Shown in pieces: positions 10,696-18,865 of a DNA stretch of 28,222 nucleotides. The stretch is from Spirogloea muscicola (taxonomy: Eukaryota > Streptophyta > Zygnematophyceae > Spirogloeales > Spirogloeaceae). Made by a program: the position numbers and the translations under genes. The notes below the pieces were generated by a model, which was not told the origin of the DNA, ran no database searches, and saw nothing but the letters and a program-made list of their open reading frames with translations. The stretch spans positions 45,161-73,382 of the forward strand of contig WELB01000319.1 in the NCBI GenBank assembly GCA_009602725.1, written 5' to 3'. Positions within the stretch are counted from its first letter, which is position 1. Each line of letters opens with the position of its first letter.

Positions 10696-11720
10696 AGTTT
10701 ACTTGCCCTGAAGGGATTATATAAGGTAATGCGTGCGCTGTCATCACTCAAGCCAGAAGCTCAGAAGCGCTTCAGCTCATAAGCAGGGCAAAGAGGGCTC
10801 TGATTTGAGATGTAAATATGAAGGTACTGTCCCATCCAGTTGCTTACCTGTTACCTGATTGCCCATTCAGCCCTTTCTTTCTGAAGACCATGAGTTGTGG
10901 ACGTGAATGCTGTTGTCATATCTTGCCTACAGAGGGTGTTCAATCTTGCTTCTCAGCTTCAAGAAGTTCTCCTTTTTACCACCTCATCATATCTTCGCCC
11001 TTGCATTGCAAGCATCTACCTCAGACAAAGCAATGCCCACTACGTTCACATGTCATTGAGGCCTTCTTAGCCAAATGGCACCAAGCCCTCCTACTATGTA
11101 TCTTCATTTTTGGTGTGATCTTTACATCAGCTGAATTGTCAAAGGCTCAATGACAATAGCACATTGATAAGAAAACTTCAGAGACGATGTCAAGTGCACC
11201 ATGAGCACTGTGAGATGAAAGGCCTAGAGCTGCTGGAGACATGAAAGCTACAGAGATTATTCTGCTTCTGTAGAAGAGACCCACCTACGGCCAGGCCTGT
11301 CATGGCAAGAGCATACCACCTCATGGGCATACACCGGATGTTTGTTTATACTTGACACTCCGGAGGTGATCAAGTGCAGTGCAGGGCTACAATGAAGTGC
11401 CATGGAGGAACTTAGGTGGCGTCCTTGCTGACTGGCACCTTTGCAGCGCTCTTGTTTATTCTCCAAGTTAGGCTCCTAAGCAGCCACTGGCACGCATGAG
11501 AATCTAGCTCAACTCTTTTCTTGCTTGCACCTCTTTTGTCAAAGGGACTGTCCTTCTTGTCAGCCCACATGCCATTGCCTGTGTCATGGCAGCTCCGCCA
11601 GTGCCGTGGACTTAGGAGGCGCTCACAGCCATCCTCTTACTACGAGCCGCAGCTTGTCTACTTGTCGCTTAGTGACCCTCTCCTTCCATTACCTGCAGTG
11701 AGGCACGCCCTTCGGAAACG
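10696..11720. other. No gene recognised
   Basis: This kilobase after the methyltransferase stop has only short open frames with no recognisable family and no long repeats. Its first part should hold the methyltransferase 3' UTR; I saw no AATAAA, only a TGTAAATATG near 10811. Confidence 0.35.
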
Positions 11721-11725
11721 AAGTG

Positions 11726-11790
11726 CTCGCCCATAGAGAAGAGGAGCTGGCAATGCCAGCCCAAAAAGAATGGACAATGTCCACAGCCAA
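11726..11790 (-). mobile_element. Retroelement hairpin tail, inverted
   Basis: AAGTGCTCGCCCATAGAGAA begins an inverted copy of the 3' tail. The hairpin is GAGCTGGC/GCCAGCCC (11744-11762), followed by AAAAAGAATGGACAATGTCC, the reverse of the usual GGACATTGTCCATTCTTTTT side. There is no coding part. Confidence 0.55.
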
Positions 11791-12055
11791 AGAAAGAAAG
11801 AGGTGCCGCTTGCAAGAGCTCACTTCTTAGAAAACAGCCACGTTCTTTTCAATTGAGCCTCTCCTACTCGTCCACTTTTCCTCTTCGAACTTTCTTTTTC
11901 TGCCAAATCACAGCCATCGCCCTCTATTGGAAGATTGTTGCCTCCCTTTCTCCCAGCTTTTCCTTGTCCCTTCTTCCGGCAGGCCAGCGAGCGGCGGCCA
12001 GGTCTGCCAGGCTTCTATGCTGCCTGCTCCTTGCCCAGGAATTTCGCATAGGCTG

Positions 12056-12965
12056 GCGGTCTCACTCCGCAGGAAGATGAGCGCCGCAGATGGTTGAGGA
12101 GGCTGCCAGAGATTCAGAACAATCCAAGGAGCCTGGCAAGACTTACTTCTCTTGCCACAACTGGTGTCACCGACTGGATCATCTCATACGCCGTCGCCAA
12201 CGCCTTCAGCTCCAGCTCCAAGGCCTTTCGGACGTCGCTTCAACTCTTCCTCGGCCTCCCACCTACATGCCTGATTGGGGTGCGCAAGTGTGAGTGTGGC
12301 CTCTGTGCAGAGGGTGCTGAGTTCGCCACTCACATGCTGCGTTGCCCTACTGGACCGGAAGTGGTGGGCTCTCACAACCTCCTCCGCGATGCCCTAGCGG
12401 GTTTGATGCGCAACGCCCGGTACCGTGCCGTTGTGGAATTGAATCACATGCATGCCTATCACCACGGATGCTCAGGGACGTCATCATGGCCGCACACTTG
12501 ACATTGTGGGCGTGTAACCTGGTAGAGGACCACGGGCCTCTGTCGATGTTGTTGTTATCGAGGCCTATACAGGTCCACCATCGACACACATCGTTGGCCA
12601 CGCAGTAGGCAGTGCAGAACAAAGAAAGCTGCAGCACTACTCTGATTGCCCCCAATGCGATCAGCTCCTGCCAGCGGCAGTCCACATCTTTGGCTGCTTA
12701 GGTCCTGCTTTTCACACTCTCCTTCAGCATATAGCCAATCTAGGCTACACGCGACATGCAGATGTGTTCCCGGCTGAGATGGGCTTGCCAGCTGCATATC
12801 TGTCGTTCTTGCAACGAAGAGTTTCGGCCCGCAGCATGCTCAGGCTAATGCTTTGCACCGGAAAGCTGGGCGAGCTCTAGTTGGTGACAGAAGGGCTTAG
12901 TAGCTGCCATCTAGTATTCAGGCATCAATTAGCGATCTTTTTGCATTGACCCGTGGTTACTGAGC
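12056..12965 (+). pseudogene. Broken retroelement: RT C-terminal zinc knuckle plus restriction-like endonuclease
   Basis: This is the longest retroelement remnant. Residues RRLPEIQNNPRSLARLTS (12095 on) lead to FRTSLQLFLGLPPTC, a zinc-knuckle-like KCECGLCAEG..FATHMLRC (C-C-H-C) and NLLRDALAGL. In another frame from about 12490 come LDIVGV, a stop (near 12514), VDVVVIEAYTGPPSTHIVGH, LLPAAVHIFGC and PAAYLSFLQRRVS. The order CCHC knuckle, (R)PD-like, then a D in VDVVV is that of the restriction-like (PD-D/ExK) endonuclease at the C-terminus of some non-LTR retrotransposons, which nicks the target before target-primed reverse transcription. Frameshifts near 12440-12490 and about 12840 and internal stops show it is dead, and the RPD site reads RTLD. 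The reverse-transcriptase core is absent (5' truncation). The final SDLFALTRGY stops at 12960-12962. Confidence 0.72.
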
Positions 12966-13070
12966 GGGTCAATCTGCTGTAGATTATGTAGGTCTTCAAA
13001 TGTGCTTGCCTTTGTACTTGGCTCATTTGGCCTTCGTTTGTTCCAAATACACGATAATCATTCCAGTAGA
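12963..13070 (+). mobile_element. 3' UTR of the endonuclease-type retroelement
   Basis: After the stop codon the sequence GTGCTTGCCTTTGTACTTGG followed by C and a downstream GGCCTT matches the sequence after the homologous stop at 17623 and, inverted, 25160-25200. This supports a shared element 3' UTR of at least 90 bases. Confidence 0.55.
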
Positions 13071-13320
13071 TGGGCGATGGCTATGATTGGCATGCCCAAG
13101 AGAAGAACGAACACACTTAAACGGGGCCAAAAAAGCGTTGAAGCCCATCATAGCCCTCGGGCCCTAAGAAACAGCCCTCACTTCCCGCTTTTTTTGCAGT
13201 GAGTATACCGTAGCATAGGGCTTCGTTACATGTAAACCCATTTTAGCACTAGTGCTTCGCCTGAACAATGTTATTGGCTTAAACTTGGCCACCCTTTACA
13301 GCCGATGCGCACCGCCTTCT

Positions 13321-13578
13321 CTCTGTCTGCGAGCTGGCCGTGCTCTCGCTGCGGGCTCTGGCTTTCGTCAGGGTGATAGCTTCCCAGCAGCTAGTCTGTC
13401 GGATCTGAGGCTCCTCACTCGTACTTATTGAGTGATCCATCCTCCCCCCTGTTTTACCATTGCATCCTCAGGCCCCTTTGTAGCTGCTCACCGCTCTTAG
13501 GCCCCTCTGAACCTTTGTGAATTCTTTTTGGGCTGGCTTTTCGCAGCCCTTGCCCCCATTGGGAGTGCCACTTCTTCT
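13321..13578 (+). mobile_element. Retroelement 3' fragment, near-identical to the copy at 117-367
   Basis: Aligning this with 117-367 by eye shows two substitutions and one single-base length change in about 250 bases. It contains the ORF end (stop near 13431), the 3' UTR, the hairpin (GGGCTG 13530-13535 / CAGCCC 13544-13549) and a TTCTTCT end at 13572-13578. Both copies diverge completely just after TTCTTCT, which places the element's 3' end there. Confidence 0.75.
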
Positions 13579-14623
13579 GTCTCCACGCTGCCAGCCACTT
13601 GACCTCTGGAGTTGACCGGGGCCAGCAAACCGCACTTTCCGGCCAACTTGCCGACGCGCCGTGGCAGCAAGCTGCCAGGTACCCTTTTCGACGCCAACTG
13701 CGCACAGCCGGCCACGTGGCGGGCTCAGGTGAGGTTGCCCGCCCTTGCGCGCCGAGCTCCGAGATTCACGGCAATATGGCACGTGGGGCGCGCGCCGAGC
13801 CCGCGCTCGTGCCACGCGGTCCGCAGCTGATCGCCGCCCCGGGCGGTCGTCGGGGGAGCCGGGGAGCGTCGGCCGGCCGTCGATTCTGGGGCGCCCTGGC
13901 GGACGGTGGCCGCCGGCCGGCCGACGATTGTGGGGGGGGATCCCCGCCGACGGTGCGGGGATACCGCGCCGCGGCGGCGCCACATGGGGAGCTTCTGATC
14001 AATTTGGATGCGGCCCAGTGGGGCGGGCCGTTGGAGGCGACGTGGGCGGCGCCTTTGGGGGACGGCGGGAAGGGGAGGGCCCCCCCCCCGCCGGTCAAGC
14101 GGGGCCGCGGGGCGTCCCACGTAGGGAACCTTCGGCTTTCGGGCCCCCCGGATCCGCCTTTCCCAGACCCCTCCTCCCTCTCTCCTCTCCCCTCACTCTT
14201 CCCCTCTCTCTCCCTCTCTNTCCCCTCTCTCTCCCCCTCTCCCGATCCCCTGGTCTTCTCCTGCCCTCCCTCCGCCATAAACCGGCATAAAGTAGAGTAC
14301 CCACTTCCCGGAAAAGCCACACACGCCCCCCCTCCTCCGCAGCGCCGCCCACAACGCGCCCACCCGGCCCCCGCATCCTCCTCGCTCCCCGCTCTCGTCG
14401 CAGGCTGCCCTCGCCGCCGCCGTTGCCGCCGTTGCCAAAGGCGTCACCGCTGCCTAGCTGCTGGGAGCGCCGCTTGCTGTTGAGACCTTGGGGCTTCTCT
14501 GGGCGCCGGCGGCCGCAAATAGCGGGAAGGACCATCTACCTGTGCACTGAGGAGGGTACCTCCCCGAGGCCGAGCTGCCAAGCAGGGGCCTTGAAGAAAG
14601 GGGCCGGACGCAAGTAGTCAGCC
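13579..14623. promoter_or_regulatory. GC-rich upstream region with CT-rich tract, probable promoter/5' UTR of the 14624 gene
   Basis: The long overlapping open frames on both strands look like GC-rich shadow frames: Arg, Pro and Gly composition and no recognisable motif. A long C/T tract at about 14161-14250 (with an ambiguous base at 14220) resembles the pyrimidine patches near plant transcription starts. A weak TATA-like GCATAAAGTAG lies at about 14286, roughly 330 bases before the ATG at 14624. Confidence 0.4.
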
Positions 14624-15202
14624 ATGGCCGCCGTCGCCGCCACCTCCGCTCCTGCGGCCGCTCACGCCGTGCCCAGATCGAGCTTTGCTGGCGAGGTCCT
14701 CGCTGAGGGTCGGCGGCGACCGCAGCCCATGGTTGTCTCCAGTGGCAGCCCCGCCAGGGCCGTGGTCGCGGCGAGTCTGGAGCAGCAGCAGCACCAGCAG
14801 GCGCACCATGGCGCCGCCAAGCAGCAGCACATGGCCGGTGGCGTCCTGCACATGCTGCGCGCCAGCGGCGGCGGCGGCAATGGCATCGTTGGCGCCAGCG
14901 ATGGCGGCGCGGCCAGCAAGTGGGTTGCGCCGCTCGTGACGGGCCCGCCGCCGGAGGACTGGTCTGGGGCCCCGCTGTCGCGGCGGGCCGCCTCGGCCGC
15001 TGCTGCGGTCGCCTCCTTCAATGTCGTGGCGGGATCCGAGGATGGCGGTGCTGATTCGCAGCAGCACCGTCTCAGTGGCGGTGCCTTCACTGCCGAGAAG
15101 GCCCGGCTGCTGCGCCAGAAGATGCGCGCCTCCTCGACGTACCACGACACCATGTACCACTCGGGCATCGCCTCCCGCCTCGCCTCCCCGGATTGCTTCT
15201 AG
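14624..15202 (+). CDS. Unrecognised 192-residue Ala/Gly/Gln-rich protein, single exon
   Basis: The ATG lies in a good context (GTCAGCCATGGCC) and the frame stops at 15200-15202. I do not recognise the family. The N-terminal half is low complexity (Ala-rich start, then QQQHQQAHH near residue 54). Next comes a KWVAPLVTGPPPEDWSGAP segment (about 99-117), Ala-rich again, and a charged C-terminus with EKARLLRQKMRASSTYHDTM followed by YHSGIASRLASPD, which looks like a conserved helical motif. There is no signal peptide or membrane segment. A CT-rich upstream tract and a downstream AATAAA (15576) frame it as a real transcription unit. The codons are strongly GC-ending, unlike the neighbouring retroelement debris. 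A regulatory or scaffold role would be a guess and I do not assign one. Confidence 0.7.
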   Translation: MAAVAATSAPAAAHAVPRSSFAGEVLAEGRRRPQPMVVSSGSPARAVVAASLEQQQHQQAHHGAAKQQHMAGGVLHMLRASGGGGNGIVGASDGGAASKWVAPLVTGPPPEDWSGAPLSRRAASAAAAVASFNVVAGSEDGGADSQQHRLSGGAFTAEKARLLRQKMRASSTYHDTMYHSGIASRLASPDCF

Positions 15203-15575
15203 CCCTTGATGCTAGTCCTCGCACCGCTGTGGGCCAAGGTCGGCTCTTGGTCGTGGCGAGCAGGGGCCCAGCTTGTACAGGCTTTCAAAATATGCCCGAG
15301 ATGTTGATGAGTGTTCATAAGTTGTAGTCTGGCACTAGATATGCCCCTCCGCCATCGGAGGGGTCATTCTTTGCAGGTGACAGGCAGACCGGCACAAGCC
15401 GCTGGCTGCCCTGCTGTGTTTAGCGTGTGAGGGTGTGTGTAGAGATGCGGCCGTATGTTGAGAATCTCGCTTGCGGCAAAGATTTTGCTTCCATTTATTT
15501 GTGTGCACTGCTGTGTCGGCCTTGCACACACACAGCTCTTTTGAAGCTGAACAGCTTTATTGTCGTGCATCATTC

Positions 15576-15581
15576 AATAAA
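15576..15581 (+). terminator. AATAAA polyadenylation motif
   Basis: AATAAA lies 374 bases past the stop codon of the 14624 gene, in an A/T-richer stretch with GT-rich sequence before it (GTGTGTAGAG near 15435). The position suits a 3' UTR of about 390 bases. Confidence 0.45.
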
Positions 15582-15599
15582 AAGAATCTGTGACTTATC

Positions 15600-15990
15600 T
15601 TCCGCTCGATCAGGATAATCCTCTCTTTGGCCTCCTTGGACAGGAAGGTTCAGGTCGTGCTCCCTGTCAATGAATAGGGAGAGTGGCATCTCTGACCCCT
15701 GAGCAGCTTGCTATTACAAATTTTCCACTGTGAAGTGCTGACACACAGCGCGTAGCAAGCAGACAAGGAGGCTTGCATATCTTGACCCTCCTCGAAAAAG
15801 AGGTAAGCTATTATCATCATGAAATACAACATGCGTTATGACTCACCAAATGCAAGTCATAGATATTGCCACTTAGCTCCCAGAAACAATTATGCAACGC
15901 AAGGGAATCCATAGAACTATGTTGTTCATCTTGCAAAAGTACTTCATTTTTAACTACGACTACCATGAATAGTCCGCTTTCTAGTGATCA
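15600..15990. other. No gene recognised
   Basis: The sequence is A/T-richer than its surroundings and has only short frames. A possible splice-donor-like AAAAAGAGGTAAGC occurs near 15800, but no coding sequence that I recognise precedes it. Confidence 0.3.
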
Positions 15991-15992
15991 TG

Positions 15993-16060
15993 GCAAAGCG
16001 ACGCACATAGTCAGATGTAAAATAGCAAAGTGACGCACATAGTCAGATGTAAAATAGCAA
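15993..16060. repeat. 32-bp tandem duplication
   Basis: A unit beginning GCAAAGCGACGCACATAGTC and ending GATGTAAAATA is present at 15993-16024 and again at 16025-16056 with one base change (AAGC versus AAGT). A third unit starts (GCAA) and breaks off. Confidence 0.85.
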
Positions 16061-16136
16061 TGCATACAAACAACGCGCCTCAAGAGTTGCACGAGAAGTT
16101 ACTGTTACTGTTGAATTCATCTATTGAAAGGGATAC

Positions 16137-16510
16137 TTGCTCCACCGCCTGGCGCAGCGTGCAGCGGCCCGCCGCCTCGGGCAGCAGGGCGAGCAGCCCG
16201 GCTTCAACGTAGCCGGGTCCCTCGCTCAAGTTTTCCGTATGCGTTTGGCCGTCTCGATGCAGCGGTCCCTCGCCTTCGCTGTTCACTTGCGCGCAGGCCG
16301 AGCTTTGGCGGCGGCCTCCGGCTTCCGTCAGGGCGACGTCTTTCCGCCATCTAGCTTCTCGGACCTGCATCTCCTGTCTAGAGGTTACTGAGCGTACCCT
16401 GGCTGATGTCTTAGTCCTAGTCGTTCGCACTCAGGCTCCCTCAGACTTTGTCCATTCTTTTGGGCCGGCCTTTCCCAGCCACCAGTCAATCTGGCCGCGC
16501 TTCCTTTGCT
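16137..16510 (+). mobile_element. Retroelement 3' fragment (ORF C-terminus plus tail), right-facing arm of an inverted pair
   Basis: The frame from 16137 to the stop at 16389-16391 encodes GFNVAGSLAQVFRMRLAVSM, then AGRALAAASGFRQGDVFPPS and SDLHLLSRGY. It has the best-preserved copy of this C-terminus in the window, with no internal stop. The tail follows (GCTGATGTCTTAGTCCTAGT), with the hairpin-like GGGCCGGCCTTTCCCAGCC (16462-16480) and a different 3' end, CAATCTGGCCGCGCTT. It is therefore a distinct subfamily from the TTCTTCT-ended copies. Confidence 0.7.
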
Positions 16511-17045
16511 CCTTGTACATTCTTGAGATGGCTCCCTGTACAAGTTTGACTATGACCATGATAATAATTTCTTTGTGCAAGAGGAACTTTTTGCACGCTA
16601 GAGCTTAAGGGCGGCAGCAAAGCACAGAAATAAAGCGGCACCCATGCCTGTCGCAAGCCCGAAATATAGCATGAGTCAACACCTTCACACAGAGAGAGTG
16701 CATGAATGTGCATGAATGAAAGAGAGGCCAGATTACGCCTATGCACTTTTCAGGCAAAAGCTAGTGCATAGGATGGGACTACACAAAGCAAAAGCCCTAT
16801 GCTGAGAGGGATGAAGGTAACATTGCAATAGCCGGCTGAAAAATGACTTCAGTACCTACCAGTAGCACAAGCAGTTCGACAGGCTAAGTTGGGGAGCAGC
16901 CACGGAATGGAATGCAAGTGTGCCCAAGCTGCCCTATTGAGTACGGCGGCGGACGTCTGTTAGCTAAGTCAGATGCTGGAGGAGGGAGAACCACTATTTG
17001 AAGGACCATTCCACAGTAGCAGCCCTGACTGTTCATAGCGTTCGG
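16511..17045. other. Spacer between inverted retroelement tails; no gene recognised
   Basis: This is the loop between the inverted tails at 16363-16506 and 17050-17195. It has only short frames; no conserved motif was seen. Confidence 0.35.
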
Positions 17046-17206
17046 ATAGAAAGAAAGCGCGGCCAGATTGACTGGTGGCTGGGAAAGGCCAGCCCAAAAG
17101 AATGGACAAGGTCTGAGGGAGCTTGAGTGCGAACGACTAGGACTAAGACATCAGCCAGGGAACGCTCAGTAACCTCTAGACAGGAGATGCAGATCCGAGT
17201 AGCTGG
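17046..17206 (-). mobile_element. Retroelement tail, left-facing arm of the inverted pair
   Basis: Read on the - strand this is about 96% identical by eye to 16363-16506: it encodes SDLHLLSRGY, then the stop, TGATGTCTTAGTCCTAGTCG, and the hairpin GGGCTGGCC/GGCTGGG. Upstream of SYSDLHL the similarity stops abruptly and joins the MGRK-type sequence (see 17166-17336). Confidence 0.7.
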
Positions 17207-17336
17207 CGTTCGGATAGGAGTGGTGTCTTCGAGAGTGGTCCTTGTAGTACCTCTCCTCAATGTGCTGCGTGTGGGTTGTTGCCCAGCCAGGCACAGGCGG
17301 CGTGGGCCGCGCCTTTTCCTCGCCCTTCCGGCCCAT
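17166..17336 (-). pseudogene. MGRK-type reading frame fused to a retroelement C-terminus
   Basis: A 56-residue frame starts at ATG 17336 (ACCACCATGGGCC). It encodes MGRKGEEKARPTPPVPGWAT and a His/Tyr/Arg-rich middle (HIEERYYKDHSRRHHSYPN), and then reads without interruption into the retroelement end SYSDLHLLSRGY. The first 44 residues are unrelated to the retroelement copies elsewhere. The region around the ATG is repeated at 18585-18700. I do not recognise the protein. It may be the 5' end of a host gene truncated by insertion, or a chimeric gene; no evidence of expression is available. Confidence 0.4.
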
Positions 17337-17489
17337 GGTGGTGATGGCAGCGGACTCGAAGGAAGCAGGCCGACAGCATACTCTAGCGCGGGTGCTTGCA
17401 AGTAAAGAGGAGCTGTGGGTGAGAGAAGCTCCGTGGCCTCTGATGGTAGTGACTGAGCACGGGTCCACCGAAACCCCTTCTTATGTCTT

Positions 17490-17735
17490 GTCTGCAGCGA
17501 GCTCAGGCTCATGCGTTGCATCAGAAAGGTGGTCGAGCCTTAGCTGGTAGCTCAAGAGCTTGTCGATTGCCGTCCGGTATTCGGGCATCAGTTAGCGACC
17601 TCTATGTGCTGACTCGTGGTTAGTAGTAGGTCAGCTTAGCAGCAGGCGGTGCACATTTGTCAATGTGCTTGCCTTTGTACTTGGCCACACAGGCCCTTCA
17701 TCTCTTAATACACACGCTTTTCTTTCTTATGATGT
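17490..17735 (+). mobile_element. Retroelement 3' fragment (endonuclease-type C-terminus plus 3' UTR)
   Basis: The frame reads LQRAQAHALHQKGGRALAGS and ends SDLYVLTRG with a stop at 17620-17622. It is homologous to the end of the broken element at 12840-12962, and the shared 3' UTR motif GTGCTTGCCTTTGTACTTGG follows at about 17664. A CCCTAAA doublet lies directly after it. Confidence 0.65.
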
Positions 17736-17740
17736 CATTC

Positions 17741-17756
17741 ACCCTAAACCCTAAAC
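17741..17756 (+). repeat. Interstitial telomere-like repeat (two units)
   Basis: ACCCTAAACCCTAAAC is two perfect units of the plant-type telomere repeat, placed just after the retroelement 3' UTR ending near 17735. Confidence 0.7.
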
Positions 17757-17759
17757 AGC

Positions 17760-18535
17760 TCATCATGCAGATGGTCCCAGCTGAGGAGACCAGCTCGGGG
17801 GGCTGGCCTAAGGGGGCCAGCCAGAAAACCGTTAAGTGGCGGCCAGCACAACCTTCTGCACGTGCAGGATGGGGCGTGATGACAGGGACTGACTGCCCTT
17901 GGGGCCGCCCTTGTGTGCTCAGTACCTTGTTCAGATGTAACTTTGTGCTGCAGAAGAACTTTGCAGCTCTGTTTCCTGAGGCATCAGATGTCCTTTCCAG
18001 CTCTGCCTCCTTTTGGGCTGGCCTAGTGCACCTGTTCAAACACCATCGTCCCTCTGGAGGTTGTACTTGTATACCTTGGCGCTTGATTCTGTCATTGCCT
18101 GTCCACTTCACTGTGGTGTGGAGGCTACATCGCCTCATATCCTTCTGGAGAATGTGCATGCAGCAAGTTGAGGCGGTCTCCAAATCAGGTCTCTTGGGTG
18201 CAGGGCTGAAGGAAGGCTTCAATAGTCAGGAGCTTAGAGAGGGAGTATTAAGAAGAGGCATCATCCTTCCCTGCCTATCAGCCCTCGACACTCTCTGACC
18301 TTCCTAAGTGGGGCGCTTGTCGCCTCTGAAGGCGGCTTGCCCGAGCTACCTGGTTGCCACGAAGTCCCACACTTGCACTGAATTTAGCGCTTATGTAGAC
18401 GTACACACTGGCTCACAACACTCTTCAGGCTGGCCCCTCGGGCCGGCCCCCTTCGAGCTGCGCCGACCCTCGGGGCCGGCCCCACCAAGGCCAGTGCCCT
18501 CTGCGTGGATTTGCCTAATCTGTTATAAGGGGGTC
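17760..18535. other. No gene supported; hairpin remnants
   Basis: A 213-codon frame (17657-18298, +) crosses this stretch but starts inside a retroelement 3' UTR, runs through telomere repeats and shows no motif, so I do not call it a gene. The stretch holds a strong 8-bp hairpin (GGCTGGCC 17801-17808 / GGCCAGCC 17815-17822) and a direct repeat of CTCGGG(G)CCGGCCCC near 18437 and 18473. Both look like decayed retroelement-tail material. Confidence 0.35.
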
Positions 18536-18536
18536 A

Positions 18537-18822
18537 GTGGGCCTGTGCCCACTTACTATCAACATGGGTCACCAAGATCCTTTCACCCACTCCTCGCTTG
18601 CAAACTCTCATGCCACCTTCCTTGAGCTGCTGCCGGCCTGCTTCTTTGGTTTCTGCTGCAATCACCACCATGGGCAGGAAGGTGGAAGAGGAGCTCGGCA
18701 CCACCTCAAAGAGAGCCACTTCTCTGTCGCCTGAGCCCCAACTGACTGGTGGTGATACTAATGCACCGGAGCTTTCATATAGCTTCCAACGAACACGACA
18801 AGGAGCCCCTTCCAACAGGTAA
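18537..18822 (+). repeat. Second copy of the MGRK-type sequence
   Basis: About 18585-18700 resembles the - strand of 17300-17420 (CCGGCCTGCTTCTTTGG, then GCTGCAATCACCACCATGGG, GGAAGGTGGAAGAGGAG). In the matching frame it reads MGRKVEEELGTTSKRATSLS and continues to 18822. The similarity extends upstream of the ATG, so it is a DNA duplication and not only a shared peptide. Function unknown; it may be a duplicated gene 5' end. Confidence 0.45.
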
Positions 18823-18865
18823 TGGGCCCACACGCTTTTTCCGAGGTCACTGAGATGGTAACAGA

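Noticed and set aside
10818-11153. 111-codon frame with a hydrophobic C-terminal stretch, as in a small membrane protein.
   Set aside because: No homologous motif, poor start context, and it lies in the A/T-richer region after the methyltransferase gene; it could be chance.
13599-14535. Several long overlapping Arg/Pro/Gly-rich frames on both strands.
   Set aside because: GC-rich DNA with few stop codons gives such frames; none has a motif and they lie in the promoter region of the 14624 gene.
17657-18298. 213-codon open frame on the + strand.
   Set aside because: It begins in a retroelement 3' UTR, runs through telomere repeats and decayed hairpins, and shows no domain or codon pattern.
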